From positions 8,928,001-8,992,000 of the forward strand of contig OY776132.1 of assembly GCA_963675135.1 (NCBI GenBank): DNA of 64,000 nucleotides, given 5' to 3'. This stretch comes from Galeopsis tetrahit (lineage: Eukaryota > Streptophyta > Magnoliopsida > Lamiales > Lamiaceae). Below the pieces are notes generated by a model. That model was not told where the DNA came from. It did no database searches and saw nothing but the letters and a program-made list of their open reading frames with translations. Both the position numbers and the translations under genes were made by a program. Below, piece by piece: positions 31,664 through 43,832 of the stretch (position 1 is its first letter; every line of letters starts with the position of its first letter).

Positions 31664-33952
31664 ATGGGCATCAAGTTAATTCTTTCAGCTATTCTAGTTT
31701 ATGGCACACTGTTGTTACTATCAACAGCAGAGCCCGTTGAGGATCAACGGGCCTTGCTCGATTTCATCGCGAGCGTAAACCACACAAAGAGTTTGAATTG
31801 GGATGTTAGAATTCCTGTTTGTAATGGCTGGATTGGAGTCGTTTGCAATCATGATAAATCAAGAGTTATAGCTCTTAGGTTGCCTGGTTTTGGACTCAAG
31901 GGCAGAGTTGGTAACAATACTCTTAGTCGTTTATCTGCTCTTCAGATCTTGAGTTTGAGATCTAATGATATTAGTGGTCCTTTTCCTTCTGATGTTTTGA
32001 AGCTTAGGAATTTGACAGGTCTTTATCTCGAGTCCAATCGTTTTCAGGGGCCCTTGCCTTTGGACTTTTCGGTTTTTGGAAATCTTTCTGTTTTGAACTT
32101 ATCGAATAACAGTTTTAATGGGACTATCCCATTTTCTATTTCGAATTTGACTCGTTTATCAGCTTTGTATCTTGCTAATAACTCACTTTCTGGAGATGTT
32201 CCTGATCTCGATATTCCTTCCTTGCAAGTCTTGGATTTTTCCAACAATAATCTCACCGGGGCTGTGCCTCAATCCCTTCGTAAATTTCCTAATTCGTCCT
32301 TTTCAGGCAATGAAATCTTGTTGCAAAGTTCACTCTCTCCCGTTTCTTCGCCCAAAGCTGTTCCAAAGAAGCATTCTTCGAAATTTAGTGAATCTGCCAT
32401 TCTTGGAATAGTTATAGGTAGTTGTGTAGCAGCTTTTGTGGGTATCATCTTGCTGTTGATTATTAGGAAAAGAGATAACGATTCGAGCAGTGCCACGTCA
32501 GCGAAGAAAGAGAAATCAACGAAGAGGATGGCTTCTGAGAGCCAAGATGGAATTGGGAAGATAATATTTTTTGAGGGGTGTAATCTTGTGTTTGACCTCG
32601 AGGATTTGTTGAGGGCTTCTGCTGAGGTTCTTGGTAAGGGCACGTTTGGGACGACGTATAAGGCAGCATTAGAGGATGCAACCACAGTGGCAGTAAAGAG
32701 GTTGAAGGAAGTTACTGTTGGGAAAAGGGAGTTTGAGCAGCAGATGGAGATTGTCGGGAATATTAGGCACGACAATGTGGCTCCGTTGAGGGCTTATTAC
32801 TATTCCAAGGACGAAAAGCTCATGGTGTACGATTACTACAACCATGGAAGTGTATCGGCATTGCTCCATGGTACGTTAAAATTTAAAATTCATTTTGTTT
32901 CTCAATTTTGCTGCATTATTTGGCATTTATTTCAATTTTTCTTGATTTGACTATAGAAGTAAAGTTTCTGTTCTTTATTGCCTATTAGAACCATAATTCC
33001 ATTTCAGATGTTTCTCCCTTTTCTTGAAAAAACTAAGGCTTAATGATGCAAAAAAGTTTTTTATCCTGCTGTCCTGTTCTATCACATTAGCAATACTTAT
33101 ATGTAAAATTCTTATTATTATTCTAAAAAGATAGACTCCTATATATGTTGTAAAGTGGCCATAAATGTGAAGCATTCACTGTTTTTACAGCAAAAAGAGG
33201 CGAGAACACGATTCATTTAGACTGGGAAACACGACTAAAGATTGCAGTCGGTGTTGCAAGGGGCATTGCTCATATCCACTCACAAAGTGGAGGGAAGCTT
33301 GTTCATGGCAACATAAAAGCTTCAAACATTTTCCTAAACGCCCAATTATATGGCTGCGTATCCGATCTTGGCCTAGCAACTCTGATGAGCACAACCTCGC
33401 CACCTCTAATCCGGTCAGGTTACCGGGCCCCAGAAGTGACAGACACGAGAAAAGCTTTGCAAGCATCTGATGTGTACAGCTACGGAGTTTTCCTACTTGA
33501 ACTTCTCACTGGTAATGATACGAACTGTCTAAAATTCGAATTTTAAATCTGATTCGATAGTGGTATCTGAATTATTACATACTATTCGATTTGAAATTTT
33601 ATTTCTATGTTTTACATGTATCCGTGTAGGTAAGTCCCCTGTGCATGTCCCGGGTGGTGAAGAGGTGGTCCACATCGTGAGATGGGTTCAGTCGGTGGTT
33701 CGTGAGGAATGGACGGGGGAAGTGTTCGACGTGGAGCTTTTGAGGTACCCTAACATAGAGGAGGAGATGGTGTTAATGTTGCAAATCGGGTTGAGTTGCG
33801 TTGCGAGAATGCCCGAACAGAGGCCGAAAATCGAGGAGGTGGTGAGAATGGTGGAGGAAATTAGAGGTGGGAATAGTTCATATGGTGGAATTAGATCTCC
33901 AGGTTCAAGTCCAAATTTAACACCACATGAAAATGAGATTGGATCTACTTGA
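31664..33952 (+). CDS. LRR receptor-like kinase, probably inactive (LRR-III type)
   Basis: Three coding exons (31664-32870, 33191-33511, 33630-33952) give 616 aa. ATG 31664 is chosen because it directly precedes a signal peptide (1-23); an upstream in-frame ATG would bury it. LRRNT (DQRALLDFI...CNGWIGVVCN) and about five LRRs fill 25-205, followed by a Ser/Pro-rich stalk and a membrane helix (245-267). The kinase-like domain starts near 322 with LGKGTFGTTYKAAL and VAVK (K345). The catalytic loop reads HGNIKASNIF (442-451), lacking the catalytic Asp of HRD, and the DFG site is DLG (462-464). This matches plant LRR-III 'probable inactive receptor kinases' that signal at the plasma membrane as scaffolds or co-receptors. 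Splice phases agree; the gene looks intact. Confidence 0.94.
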
Positions 33953-34200
33953 ATTAGATTCTTGGATTTTTTTTTTTGTATCCACGTTAAGAATTATTAT
34001 TTTTCCAGTTGTCAATTGGGTGGTTAATATGATGCACATGGTTTGTAATTGATTTTTATTTGACAAATTGGTGCTACATGCAGATGCAGGGGATGGATAT
34101 TGTTAACCTACCTAGTTCATGCCAAAGTCAAAGTTAGGTTTCTTTAATTTTTTAAATCAAATGATTATGAATTCATCTGTATCCCAATACTAGTAACAAG

Positions 34201-34555
34201 TAGAGTTGTTATTCGAACCGAGCCTTAACGAGACTCGGCTCGGCTCGACTCGTTAAGGCTCGATAAAGCTCGACTCGTTTAGCTTAACGAGCCGAGCTCG
34301 AGCTCGTTAAATACTCGATTTACTAACGAGCCGGCTCGAGCTCGACTTGTTAGGCTCGATAACTAATTTTTTGTAAAAAATTCCATTAGACTCGTTAGGC
34401 TCGACTCGATAGGCTCGTTAAGCTCGATAGACTCGTTAACGAGTCGAGCCGAGCTCAATTTTTAACTCGGTAGTGTTATCGAGCCGAGCTCGCTCGGCTC
34501 GATAAGAGCTCGAACCTCAAATACTCGGCTCGACTCGGCTCGAATAACAGCTCTA
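34201..34555. mobile_element. hAT-type MITE packed with GACTCG/GAGCTCG repeats
   Basis: Ends are TAGAGTTGTTATTCGA and TCGAATAACAGCTCTA, inverted with one mismatch, flanked by an 8-bp duplication GTAACAAG (34193-34200 and 34556-34563). An 8-bp duplication and TAGAG ends fit hAT elements. The 355-bp body is almost entirely built from GGCTCG, GACTCG and GAGCTCG words in both orientations, and can fold into an extended hairpin. Confidence 0.88.
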
Positions 34556-34725
34556 GTAACAAGTCAATGATATTTAAAAAATAATAAATATTTTTGTACT
34601 AACTATATTTAATTAATAATAGTACTAATTTTTACTAAAAAAAAATAGAGGTTAGGCCGAGCTGACATGTTGGCAAATAATTAAAGTTGGACTAGAACAT
34701 GTTTCTAGTTCGCATTGAACTTTAA

Positions 34726-35146
34726 GGGTATGTTTACTTTTGGTTTTAAAAACCAAACCCATTTTATTTCGGGATTTAAAAATCGATTTTCAAAATTCAC
34801 TCAAAACCATCCCTATCAAACATATTGATTTGACATAAAGTTATATCTATATAATATTACTTCAATCATTATATTATTTCTCAACAATAATATAATAATA
34901 CTATAATAATATAATAATATAATACATTTAATCATTACACACTTAACTAATCATTACAATCTCATCAAACAATAATATAATAATACAAACTCATTCAATC
35001 TTACAACTTGATTTGACATAAAGTTAAATCCTTCACTATTCCAAAATCCAAAAGAAACACTCATATTACTATTTATCGGGATTTTAAAAATCAGGATTTC
35101 AAAAACCCGTTTTTAAAACCACCCAAAGCCCAAAGTAAACACCCCC
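34726..35146. mobile_element. PIF/Harbinger (Tourist-like) MITE, 421 bp
   Basis: The left end GGGTATGTTTACTTT and right end AAAGTAAACACCCCC are inverted, with TAA on both sides (34723-34725 and 35147-35149), the Tourist/Harbinger target site. Internal arms also pair (GGTTTTAAAAACC near the left, GTTTTTAAAACC near the right). No coding capacity. Confidence 0.85.
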
Positions 35147-35431
35147 TAAATCTATTAATTCCCATTTTCAGATGGTAAATTAAATTTGAATTTCTTTTAT
35201 AATTTGTATTAAGTTTATTAAATGATTTACTATATTTTATTTGGTTTATTAAAATAATAGTATGATTTTTTTTTGTTACTAGTAATATTTTAAACTATTG
35301 ATTTTTTTTTTTTAGGTTTTGTGTGTTAAGTTTGCATTAAGTTGATACAGAATTTAAAATTTGTATTAAGTTGATTTTTTAATTTTTAAAATATATTCAG
35401 AGTTTAATAGTTGATTCTTTAATTTAATTAG

Positions 35432-36284
35432 GAGCTGAGTACTTACACCTCTATTTGTGTTGAGAACACACCCCCGATTGATGCACCCCTCAAAATTTGT
35501 CAGGATAGATGCACCCCCATAGAATTGTCTTAAATATCATTTTTCTCAAAAAACTATTTACTAAACACACTCCACCCCAAAAGCCCTAATTTCTTCTCTT
35601 CCTCCCCTTTTCTCCTTCTCGTTGCCCACCCACCCCTCCCTCTCACCCACCCACTCGCCGCCGAACCCAACCCTCGTCGCCCCTCCTCCATCTTCTCCTT
35701 TTCGACTTCTGCCACCCCCACCCATCCTCCACCCTTTTTTTTTCTACCGCCCCCGTTCCCCCACCCCACCGTCGCCGAACTCAAGCCCCCGTCGGCCCAC
35801 CCCCGTCGAACCCAGACCCCGTCGCCCCTCCTCCATCGTGCCCACCCCTTGTGCCGCCCCCTCGCTGTGCCGCCACCAACCCTAGTGGATATGGTCGACC
35901 ACAAATGGTCGATTTTTTTTTTTTAAATTACATTTTTTTTCGACACACCAGGATAGACCATATACACTCTTGTCGATAAATGGATGTCGACGAGAGTGTA
36001 TATGGTCGACCCTGTTGTGTGTTTCTTAGTTTTTTTTTGTTTTGAATGATGTTGGATGTCGGAAGTTGTGACGGCGGCAGCCGAAAGTAGTGGTGGTAGT
36101 TGGGAATTTTTTTTCCGATCACTTCTGTAGAAAGTGGGGGAGTGGGGTGCGTTCAGTGAGGGGGTGCATGTAGTATGATACTTTATACTAAAAGGGTATT
36201 TTTGATTTTTTTTGCATGATTATTATATTATTAAATTGGGTGGGGGTGTGTTCTAAGCAGAATTGAAGGTGTAAATAGTCAGCC
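35432..36284. mobile_element. TIR element of about 850 bp with GC-rich interior
   Basis: The left arm (GCTGAGTACTTACACCT...GAGAACACACCCCC) and right arm (GGGGGTGTGTTCTAAGC...GGTGTAAATAGTCAGC) are inverted over about 44 bp with a few mismatches. The interior has a strongly pyrimidine-rich, C-rich block (35580-35885) whose long frames on both strands are composition-driven and match no family I know. A 20-bp hairpin with one mismatch lies inside (35956-35975 against 35988-36007). Target duplication is not clear. Confidence 0.7.
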
Positions 36285-36904
36285 CCATTTATTTATTGTG
36301 TAAAACTTTTCTGTGACTTGTTTTATAGGCCCGTAGCCCAGTCCTTTGATTTGCATGGGCCTATTATTGCCGTGAATTTTCTTATGGGCCCGTGGCCCAG
36401 TCCTTTGATTGGCTTGGCAGGACTCTTTAGTCCGATACATTCTAAATATTATTATAAAATTAATATATATATATTGAAAAAATATAACCTAAAATCAAGA
36501 TTTTTATTAAAAATAAAAATAAATTAATTTTATAAGCATGTTTATGATTTTTTTTTTCAAATAATAAAAATGATGATACTGATATAATTTTTTAGTTGAA
36601 ATATCATATTATATTTCATATTATGTTATCAATTTATATTGACCTAAATATATATGAAGTTGAATTATTGTTATATATAGATATATGTTATATATATATA
36701 TATTAATAAATATGTAAAATATAAAAGTATATTATATTTATATTAATAATATATATTATATGTGAATACTTAACCCAATTTGGTAGGGTAGATTAGTCGA
36801 AGATAAGTGTGTAATCATTCAAACCTAAGATAGAAGTCGAATCATCACTAAAATATATAAAATATCTTTTGTGTACATACCCTCTCTCGCCTTTTCTCTT
36901 CACG
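36285..36904. other. AT-rich intergenic DNA
   Basis: Includes two nearby copies of GGCCCGTRGCCCAGTCCTTT (about 36329 and 36388) and long TA-rich tracts. No gene is seen. Confidence 0.5.
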
Positions 36905-37029
36905 ATCGTAGGGGAATGTCTCAGCCTGATGATGCTACAACAGTGGAGAAAGGCCAATATTTCAAACCGGTTACTATAGGGAAAGACGAGGTCAAAGTCT
37001 TACACCTTCAATTTGCTGATGATACACTC
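36905..37029 (+). pseudogene. LINE (L1-type) reverse transcriptase, part 1
   Basis: The frame reads EKGQYFKPVTIGKDEVKVL followed by HLQFADDT, the catalytic FADD box of plant L1 reverse transcriptase. It stops at the border of the Sirevirus insertion and resumes at 47402. The left limit is approximate, so the LINE is 5'-truncated. Confidence 0.85.
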
Positions 37030-37882
37030 TGTAGATGTTGTTAATCCTTAAATGCCTTAACATTATCAACAACATCTTAATTTGACCTTCCGAGATTTTT
37101 TCTAAGTCTTTTCTGAAATGCTACATTAAATGTTGATCTAAATGTTGTCGCATTTCTGGCAGGATCTAGAAGCTTCTACAAGGATCTGGAACCTGGAAGA
37201 TTCCAGAACATTGAAGAACATGCTAGAACGGCCTGGAACCATTTAGAACGACCTGGAGCATTCAAGAAGGATCTAGAAAGATCATGGAAGTTGAGTTCCT
37301 AAAAAATAGGACCTTATTGTGGAAGCCTCTAGAATCAGCACCCCACTACTATAAATACCGATGGAAGACTTCTCAAATCAATGTACTCTATTCGATCAAC
37401 TTCCTAGACCGAGCGTATATCCCTGTTAGGAATTGTGGCCAGTAGAACTACCTTTTAGATCATACGTTCGTATCCTACCCGTATGGCTGTGTGTCTTCTT
37501 ATCTATTGAGAGTGTAATCATTAGATAGACTAGGCATTTCGACAGTGTATACCTTATACACTTAGTTTGTTTTTAGAACAAGGCACCTGCCTCGTTTGTA
37601 GTTTCTGTTGTGAATGTTAATGCTGTAACATTTCACACAACATTTGTACTTGAAGATAAGTATTGAATTTCGCCGTAAGGCTAGCATAGATTTTTATTTA
37701 TAAAATCTATGTTAAAAATTATTTCCATTGTGTCACGTTTGTTTTTAGTGTTTCAAGTCTTCCGCTGTGTGAATCATAATTTCTGATATTCTGTTAGAGT
37801 CAGTGTTGTACCAATTGTCACACCATTTAGTACAACATTATTCTATTAAACTTAAACACTTCATACCACACCACACTTTCAG
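37030..37882 (+). repeat. 5' LTR of the Sirevirus-like element
   Basis: 853 bp, TG...CA ends. A TATA box TATAAATA is at 37350-37357. One extra T relative to the 3' LTR lies near 37859-37862. Confidence 0.96.
37350..37357 (+). promoter_or_regulatory. TATA box in the 5' LTR
   Basis: TATAAATA with GC-containing downstream DNA, about 320 bp into the LTR; the equivalent site in the 3' LTR is 46870-46877. It should drive the genomic RNA. Confidence 0.65.
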
Positions 37883-37884
37883 TT

Positions 37885-37896
37885 GGTATCAGAGCA
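37885..37896 (+). other. primer binding site (tRNA-Met type)
   Basis: TGGTATCAGAGC starts two bases after the 5' LTR and is complementary to the 3' end of initiator tRNA-Met, the usual primer for plant copia elements. Confidence 0.93.
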
Positions 37897-37955
37897 GATA
37901 CCTGACGACACTAGGTTAGATCTTTGGTCAAGTGTGTTTTTAGTGTAGGTTAGCA

Positions 37956-40900
37956 ATGGAAACACATCACATATCCACGACACTTATGCCACCCGTTTTA
38001 GATGGATCGAATTACGCTTATTGGAAGCCTAAGATGCGTATGTACATCAAGTCAGTTGATGAACGTGCTTGGAGGACTGTTCTTACAGGTTGGGAAGCTC
38101 CAAAAAGACCAGCAGACGCAGATGGTGAAATACAACTCAAAAGAGAAGTTGACTGGACGGCTGATGAAATAACAACAGCAAGCTACAATTCTAAAGCTTT
38201 AAATGCTATCTTTACTTCTGTTGATGTTTCAATGTTTAAAATTATATCTAACTGTTCTACTTCTAAAGATGCATGGGACAGGTTGCAAGAGCATTGTGAG
38301 GGTTCAGAAAGTGTTCGAAGGACTAAGCTTCGAATGTTGGGAACAAAATTTGAGAATCTCAGAATGAAGGAAGATGAAACAATTACAGCCTACAATGAAA
38401 GGTTAAGTGAGATTATCAATGAATCACATTCTCTTGGTGACCCTATTTCTAATGTTAGAGTAGTTCATAAGATTTTAAGATCTGTTCCTAAAAGATTTGA
38501 TGCTAAAATTTGTGCTATTGAAGAGGCAAAAGATACAGATAAGTTAAGTCAAAATGAGTTAGTGAGTATTCTTAGAACTTATGAGATAAACACTAATCAA
38601 GATGATGAAGCTAATGCTGATAAGAAAGTTGTGGTTTTTAAAGGGGAAACATCAAACACTTCTGAAGTTCAACCCATCATTACTGAAGTTGACACTGATG
38701 AAGAATTGCTTGATGTATGCCTCAAAAATCCTAACAATGTTGCCTTGCTCACTAAGCACTTTAATAAGTTTCTTAAGAAATCTGTGAACAAATCTAGAAA
38801 CATTCAGCCTAAGATTCAAATCAATACATCAACACCTCAACCAGAAAGGAGGAAAGCTCAATTCACACCAAGACCATCAAAGAGTGAAGGTAAACCAAGG
38901 TATGATCCTGAATTTAGAAAATCAGTTCAATGCAATGCTTGTTCTGGTTATGGCCATTATGCAAATGAATGTGCCAATACTAGACTTAAGCAAAAGCTGA
39001 ATTTTAGTGCTACCTTGAGTGATGAATCTGATGATGATGATCTTGATGAATTAAATCAGAATGAATATTCTAATTTTACCAGAATTGATTATAATGATTC
39101 CTCAGATGATGATCTGGATGAAACAGATTCTGATGCTGTACCTGATGCTTCAACATCTACAACAACATCAGAACAGAGTCACCCAAATTTGAACTGTTTT
39201 AATGGTTTGGTTGATGATGCAGGAAAAAGGACTGATGACAATAAATACCAAAAGCTGTTAGATGATTGGAACAATTAGAAACTCACTCTTAATTCCTTGA
39301 ATAAAGAGAATGAGGATCTGAAAGACACAATCACCAAGCTAGAGGTTATTCTTACCAAAAGAGATCTGGAAATCTGTAACTTAAAGGAGAAATTGATAAA
39401 TTCCACCTTATGTTTCAAGAAATATTCCAAGAGTGCTTTTGAGGTAAATAATGCTATAGCTACTGGTAAGTCTAATAATCATGGTTTAGGTTATGATGGT
39501 ACTACTGCTTCTATTTCTGAGAAATTTAGAAAACCTGTGAAATTTGTGAAGGCAAATGTTGTCACATCTGATGCAACATCTGCACAATCAGATCCTCACA
39601 AGGTTAAAAGGAAGTATATCTGTCATTACTGTTCCAAAGTTGGTCATATTCGTCCTTACTGTATAAAATTGTTTGAAGAACAGAAAACTTTGAAAATGCT
39701 GCATAAAAAACTGTCACATTCTGGTAAACAGTTTATGAAATCTGCGTGGAAACCAAAAACTACCTGTAATGTTGCTCATACCTCCTTAAAAGCATGTCTA
39801 CCTGATTCATGGTACTTTGATAGTGGTTGTTCTAGACATATGACAGGTCGTACTGATTTCTTATCTGATTATGTGACCTTGAATAGTGGTAATGTTACAT
39901 ATGGTGGAGGTTCTAAAGGAAAGATTCTTGGTAAAGGAACTTTGAATGTTAAAGGTTTTCCTAAGCTTAAAAATGTCTTACATGTTGATGGCTTACTTGC
40001 AAATCTGATTAGCATTAGTCAACTTTGTGATGATAATTTGCATGTGAAATTTGATAAAGATTCATGTTATGTTCTTAATAAAGATGAAGTTTGTGTTATG
40101 ACTGGTACTAGGTCAGCTGATAATTGCTATCTTATTGGAACAAATATGTGTAACTTGTCAAAATATGATGAAAATGTCTTATGGCATCAAAGATTGGGTC
40201 ATGCAAATTACAGAGCAATGAATAGACTAATCAAAGCAGATGCAGTAAAAGGAATTCCAAAACTAAATCTTCACAACAACACTGTATGTGGACCATGCCA
40301 AAAAGGTAAGCAGGTAAGAATGTCGCACAAAATGCTGTCACATTGTACTACACATCGATGTTTTGAATTACTGCACATGGACTTGATGGGTCCTATGGAA
40401 ACTGAAAGCATTGGAGGAAAGAGGTATTCCTTAGTTGTGGTAGATGATTTTTCTAGATATACCTGGGTAGAGTCTTTAAGAGACAAATCTGAAGCATTTG
40501 CTGCATTTAAAATTCTTTATAAGAGGTTCAAAAATGTGTTTAACTTGAAAGTTGGCCGTATTAGAACTGATCATGGTAGGGAATTTGAAAACAACATGTT
40601 TAATGATTTTTGTGATAAAAAGGGTATCTTGCAAGAATATTCATCTCCTAAAACTCCACAACAAAATGGAATTGTTGAAAGAAAGAATAGAACTTTACAA
40701 GAAATGGCTAGAGTCATGCTTACATCCAAATGTCTTGCTAAGAAATTTTGGGGAGAAGCATTGAATACTGCATGTCATGTTATTAATAGGTTTTTTATTC
40801 GTTCTGGCACAAGTCAAACACCTTATGAGATTTTGAACAACAGAAAACCAAGTGTGAAATATTTTCATGTATTTGGTTGTGTGTGTTATATTCTGAATGA

Positions 40901-40964
40901 TAGGGATCAACTTCATAAGTTTGATTCTAAAAGTGATAAAAGGTTTCTTTTTAGGCTATTCTAG
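37956..40964 (+). pseudogene. Sirevirus gag, protease and integrase, interrupted by a stop and a frameshift
   Basis: ATG 37956 opens a 440-codon gag frame with a UBN2-type capsid region (YAYWKPKMRMYIKS early) and a zinc knuckle CNACSGYGHYANEC. A TAG at 39276-39278 interrupts it; the same frame then stays open to 40964 with a coiled coil, a second knuckle CHYCSKVGHIRPYC, protease box WYFDSGCSRHMTG, pre-integrase HQRLGH...CGPCQKGK, and the integrase core ending in PQQNGIVERKNRT. Near 40938-40941 an extra A shifts the frame. The TAG falls inside gag, before the second knuckle and protease, so it looks like a nonsense mutation; programmed readthrough, known elsewhere in Sireviruses, cannot be excluded but the following codons are not the known leaky context. 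Confidence 0.9.
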
Positions 40965-42909
40965 AAATAGTAAAGCTTATAGAGTATATAACCTTAGAAC
41001 TAACACTGTTCAAGAATCTGTTAATGTTGTGTTTGATGATGATAAAGGTCTTACAGATGACAAAGATGAAGAAGATGTATCACAGGTTACTGACACTTCT
41101 GAGAATACACTGAAGTCTGAGAATGTTGCACCAAATGTTAACACATCTGGATCAACATCGACATAACAGACAGTTGTAACTTCACAGAATGACCAGTACA
41201 TTCCCAAAACGAATCCTTCTTCAAGAATAGGTAAAAGTCATCCTTCTGACCAGATCATAGGTGATGCTACAGTTGGAGTGCAAACAAGAGGAAGAGTAAG
41301 ATCAAACAAGGTAGATGTGGTAAGAACAATATGCATGTCTTCTATGTGTAACATTGTAAATGCTGAATGCTATTTATCTGAAATTGAACCTAAGAGTGCT
41401 AAAAAAGCCTTAACTGATGAAAACTGGATTAATGCTATGCATGAAGAACTTGGTCAGTTTGAAAGAAATGAAGTATGGACACTTGTTCCAAGACCTAGTC
41501 ATACTAATGTCATTGGAACAAAGTGGATATTCAAGAATAAAACTGATGAATCTGGTAATATTGTTAGAAATAAGGCTAGGTTAGTAGCACAAGGTTACAC
41601 CCAAGTTGAAGGAGTTGATTTTGATGAGACTTTTGCACCTGTTGCTAGGATAGAATCTATTAGATTACTGCTAGCTATTGCATGTTTTATTGATATTAAA
41701 CTTCATCAAATGGATGTAAAAGCTGCATTTCTAAATGGCATATTGAATGAAGAAGCATATGTTGAACAACCTAAAGGATTTGAAGATCCACAATATCCTG
41801 ATCATGTATATAAACTTAAGAAAGCATTGTATGGTCTTAAACAAGCTCCTAGAGCAAGGTATGGTAGGCTTACTGACTTTCTTTTGGAATATGGATTTAT
41901 TAGAGGAGAAGCTGATAGAACTTTGTTCATTAAGCACACTGAAGGAGATTTACTTATTGCACAAATATATGTTGATGACATTGTGTTTGGTTCTACTTGT
42001 GATAAAATGTTGAGTAACTTTGTTGAGGCAATGACTGCAACATTTGAAATGAGTATGGTTGGAGACTTGAATTATTTTCTAGGTCTTCAAATCAAACAGT
42101 GCAGTGATGGTATTTTCTTCTCCCAGAGTAAGTATGCTAAGAACTTGGTTAAAAGATTTGGTCTTGAGAATTCAAAACCAATGAAAACTCATATGGGATC
42201 TACTTTGAAACTGTGCAAAGACAGTGCTGGAACAGATGTTGATCCAACACTTTACAAATCCATGATAGGTAGTTTACTATATTTAACCTCTAGTAGACCA
42301 AATATTATGTACAGTGTGTGTGTTTGTGCTAGGTACCAAGCAAATCCAAAGGAATCACACCTGAATGCTGTGAAGAGAATCATCAAGTATGTTTCAGGAA
42401 CAAGTGACCTTGGAATCTGGTATACTAAGGACACCAACAACATTTTGATTGGTTATAGTGATGCTGATTGGGCTGGAGACATAGATGATAGAAAGAGTAC
42501 GAGTGGAGGATGTTTCTACATGGGAAACAATCTTGTATCATGGAACAACAAGAAACAAAATTGTGTTTCACAATCCACTGCAGAATCTGAGTATATTGCT
42601 GTTGGAAGCTGCTGCACACAACTCTTGTGGCTGAGCAAGATGTTCCATGACTATGGTATTGAGAATGGTATACTTACTATCTTTTGTGATAATACTAGTG
42701 CCATTAACATTTCTAAAAATCCTGTACAACACTCACTCACAAAGCACATTAGCATTAGACACCATTTTATGAGAGATTTAGTAGAGAAGAATATTGTTAA
42801 GTTGGAGTATGTACCTACTGAAAAACAGAATGCTGATATCTTTACTAAAGCCTTAGACCATGAGAGATTCTCCATTTTGAGGAAATCTCTTGGCATGAGC
42901 ACTATCTGA
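40945..42909 (+). pseudogene. Sirevirus integrase end, reverse transcriptase and RNase H
   Basis: After the frameshift, the frame reads GFFLGYSRNSKAYRVY and an acidic linker, then a TAA at 41164-41166. From there it is open to 42909. RT motifs include GTKWIFKNKTDESG, MDVKAAFLNG and the catalytic YVDDIVFG (about 41967-41990). The RNase H part has GYSDADWAGD, STSGGCFYMG and SQSTAESEYIAV. The enzyme order and motifs are typical of copia. With one stop and one shift here plus the gag stop, the copy is unlikely to move by itself, although its age is low. Confidence 0.92.
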
Positions 42910-43832
42910 AAAGAATTCGGATGGATGTTGTCACAAATGCGTCAGCATTTGGGACAACATCATGGGTTGTATAAATTTTATAAGTTGAATTTATTTCTTA
43001 CTTAGTTAAATAATTCCTTTGTAAAATATCTACGAATCTAAGAACCTTGAAGTGCAAAATAAACGTCTTGCACCTCTCAAATGCATAAAAATGAGAATGT
43101 TATTAGCATACTAAAAGATGTACCAAATCACTGAGTAACTATGGAGCACGGAGTTCACTACTACGATGCCTTCTTTTCAAAAGGTGATATTTGGTAAAAA
43201 CATCAACATATTTGTAATCCATTAAGTAAGTATGGGGCACGGAGTTCGCTACTACGATGTACTCTACATGAACAATGGATCAATACAAATTAGATGCTAT
43301 AACACAAAAAGAAAAAAATATGGTGCAACACAAATGAAGCAAATTCATGTAAAAACCGTGTTGAGGTGTTTGTAACAGTTTTGAGCACAACATTGCCTGA
43401 TTCGAATTTATTTTTATCTGTGTAATTATTTAATTATTTATTGAGATTCATCTCTATTTATTTAATTAATTACTGACCCACATCTTTATTTTTTTTCAGA
43501 TTATGCGAGTTTAATTAATTCTGGAAGCTTCTTAATTATCTAATTAATTTAATTAATTGATCTTTACCACTAATTAACCATGATCTAGGTTGTGGCTAAA
43601 AATGTGGAGCACTTTCGAAAATTCTAGATTAATTCTTCTGTTTTATTTTCTTAACCTCCAACTACATTATTCTCTCTATAAATATCAAACATAAGATGTC
43701 ATTTATTTGCTAATTGTGATTTCTGATTGTGTTGAGTACTAAGATTGCAGAATTGTTATTTGGTTGTGTATATCTCAAAGAAGTGTGTGCAAATTTCCAT
43801 CCTTACCTTGAAATTCCAACCGCCTAACTTAA
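42910..43832 (+). other. spacer between pol and the extra ORF of the Sirevirus
   Basis: No coding frame. It contains two direct copies of a GGAGCACGGAGTTCACTACT-like word (near 43143 and 43225, the second with GGGGCACGGAGTTCGC) and an AT-rich block before the extra ORF. Confidence 0.5.

Noticed and set aside
35554..35904. Open frames on both strands in the C-rich block
   Set aside because: The proteins are Pro- or Gly/Arg-rich by base composition alone and show no domain; they lie within a TIR element.
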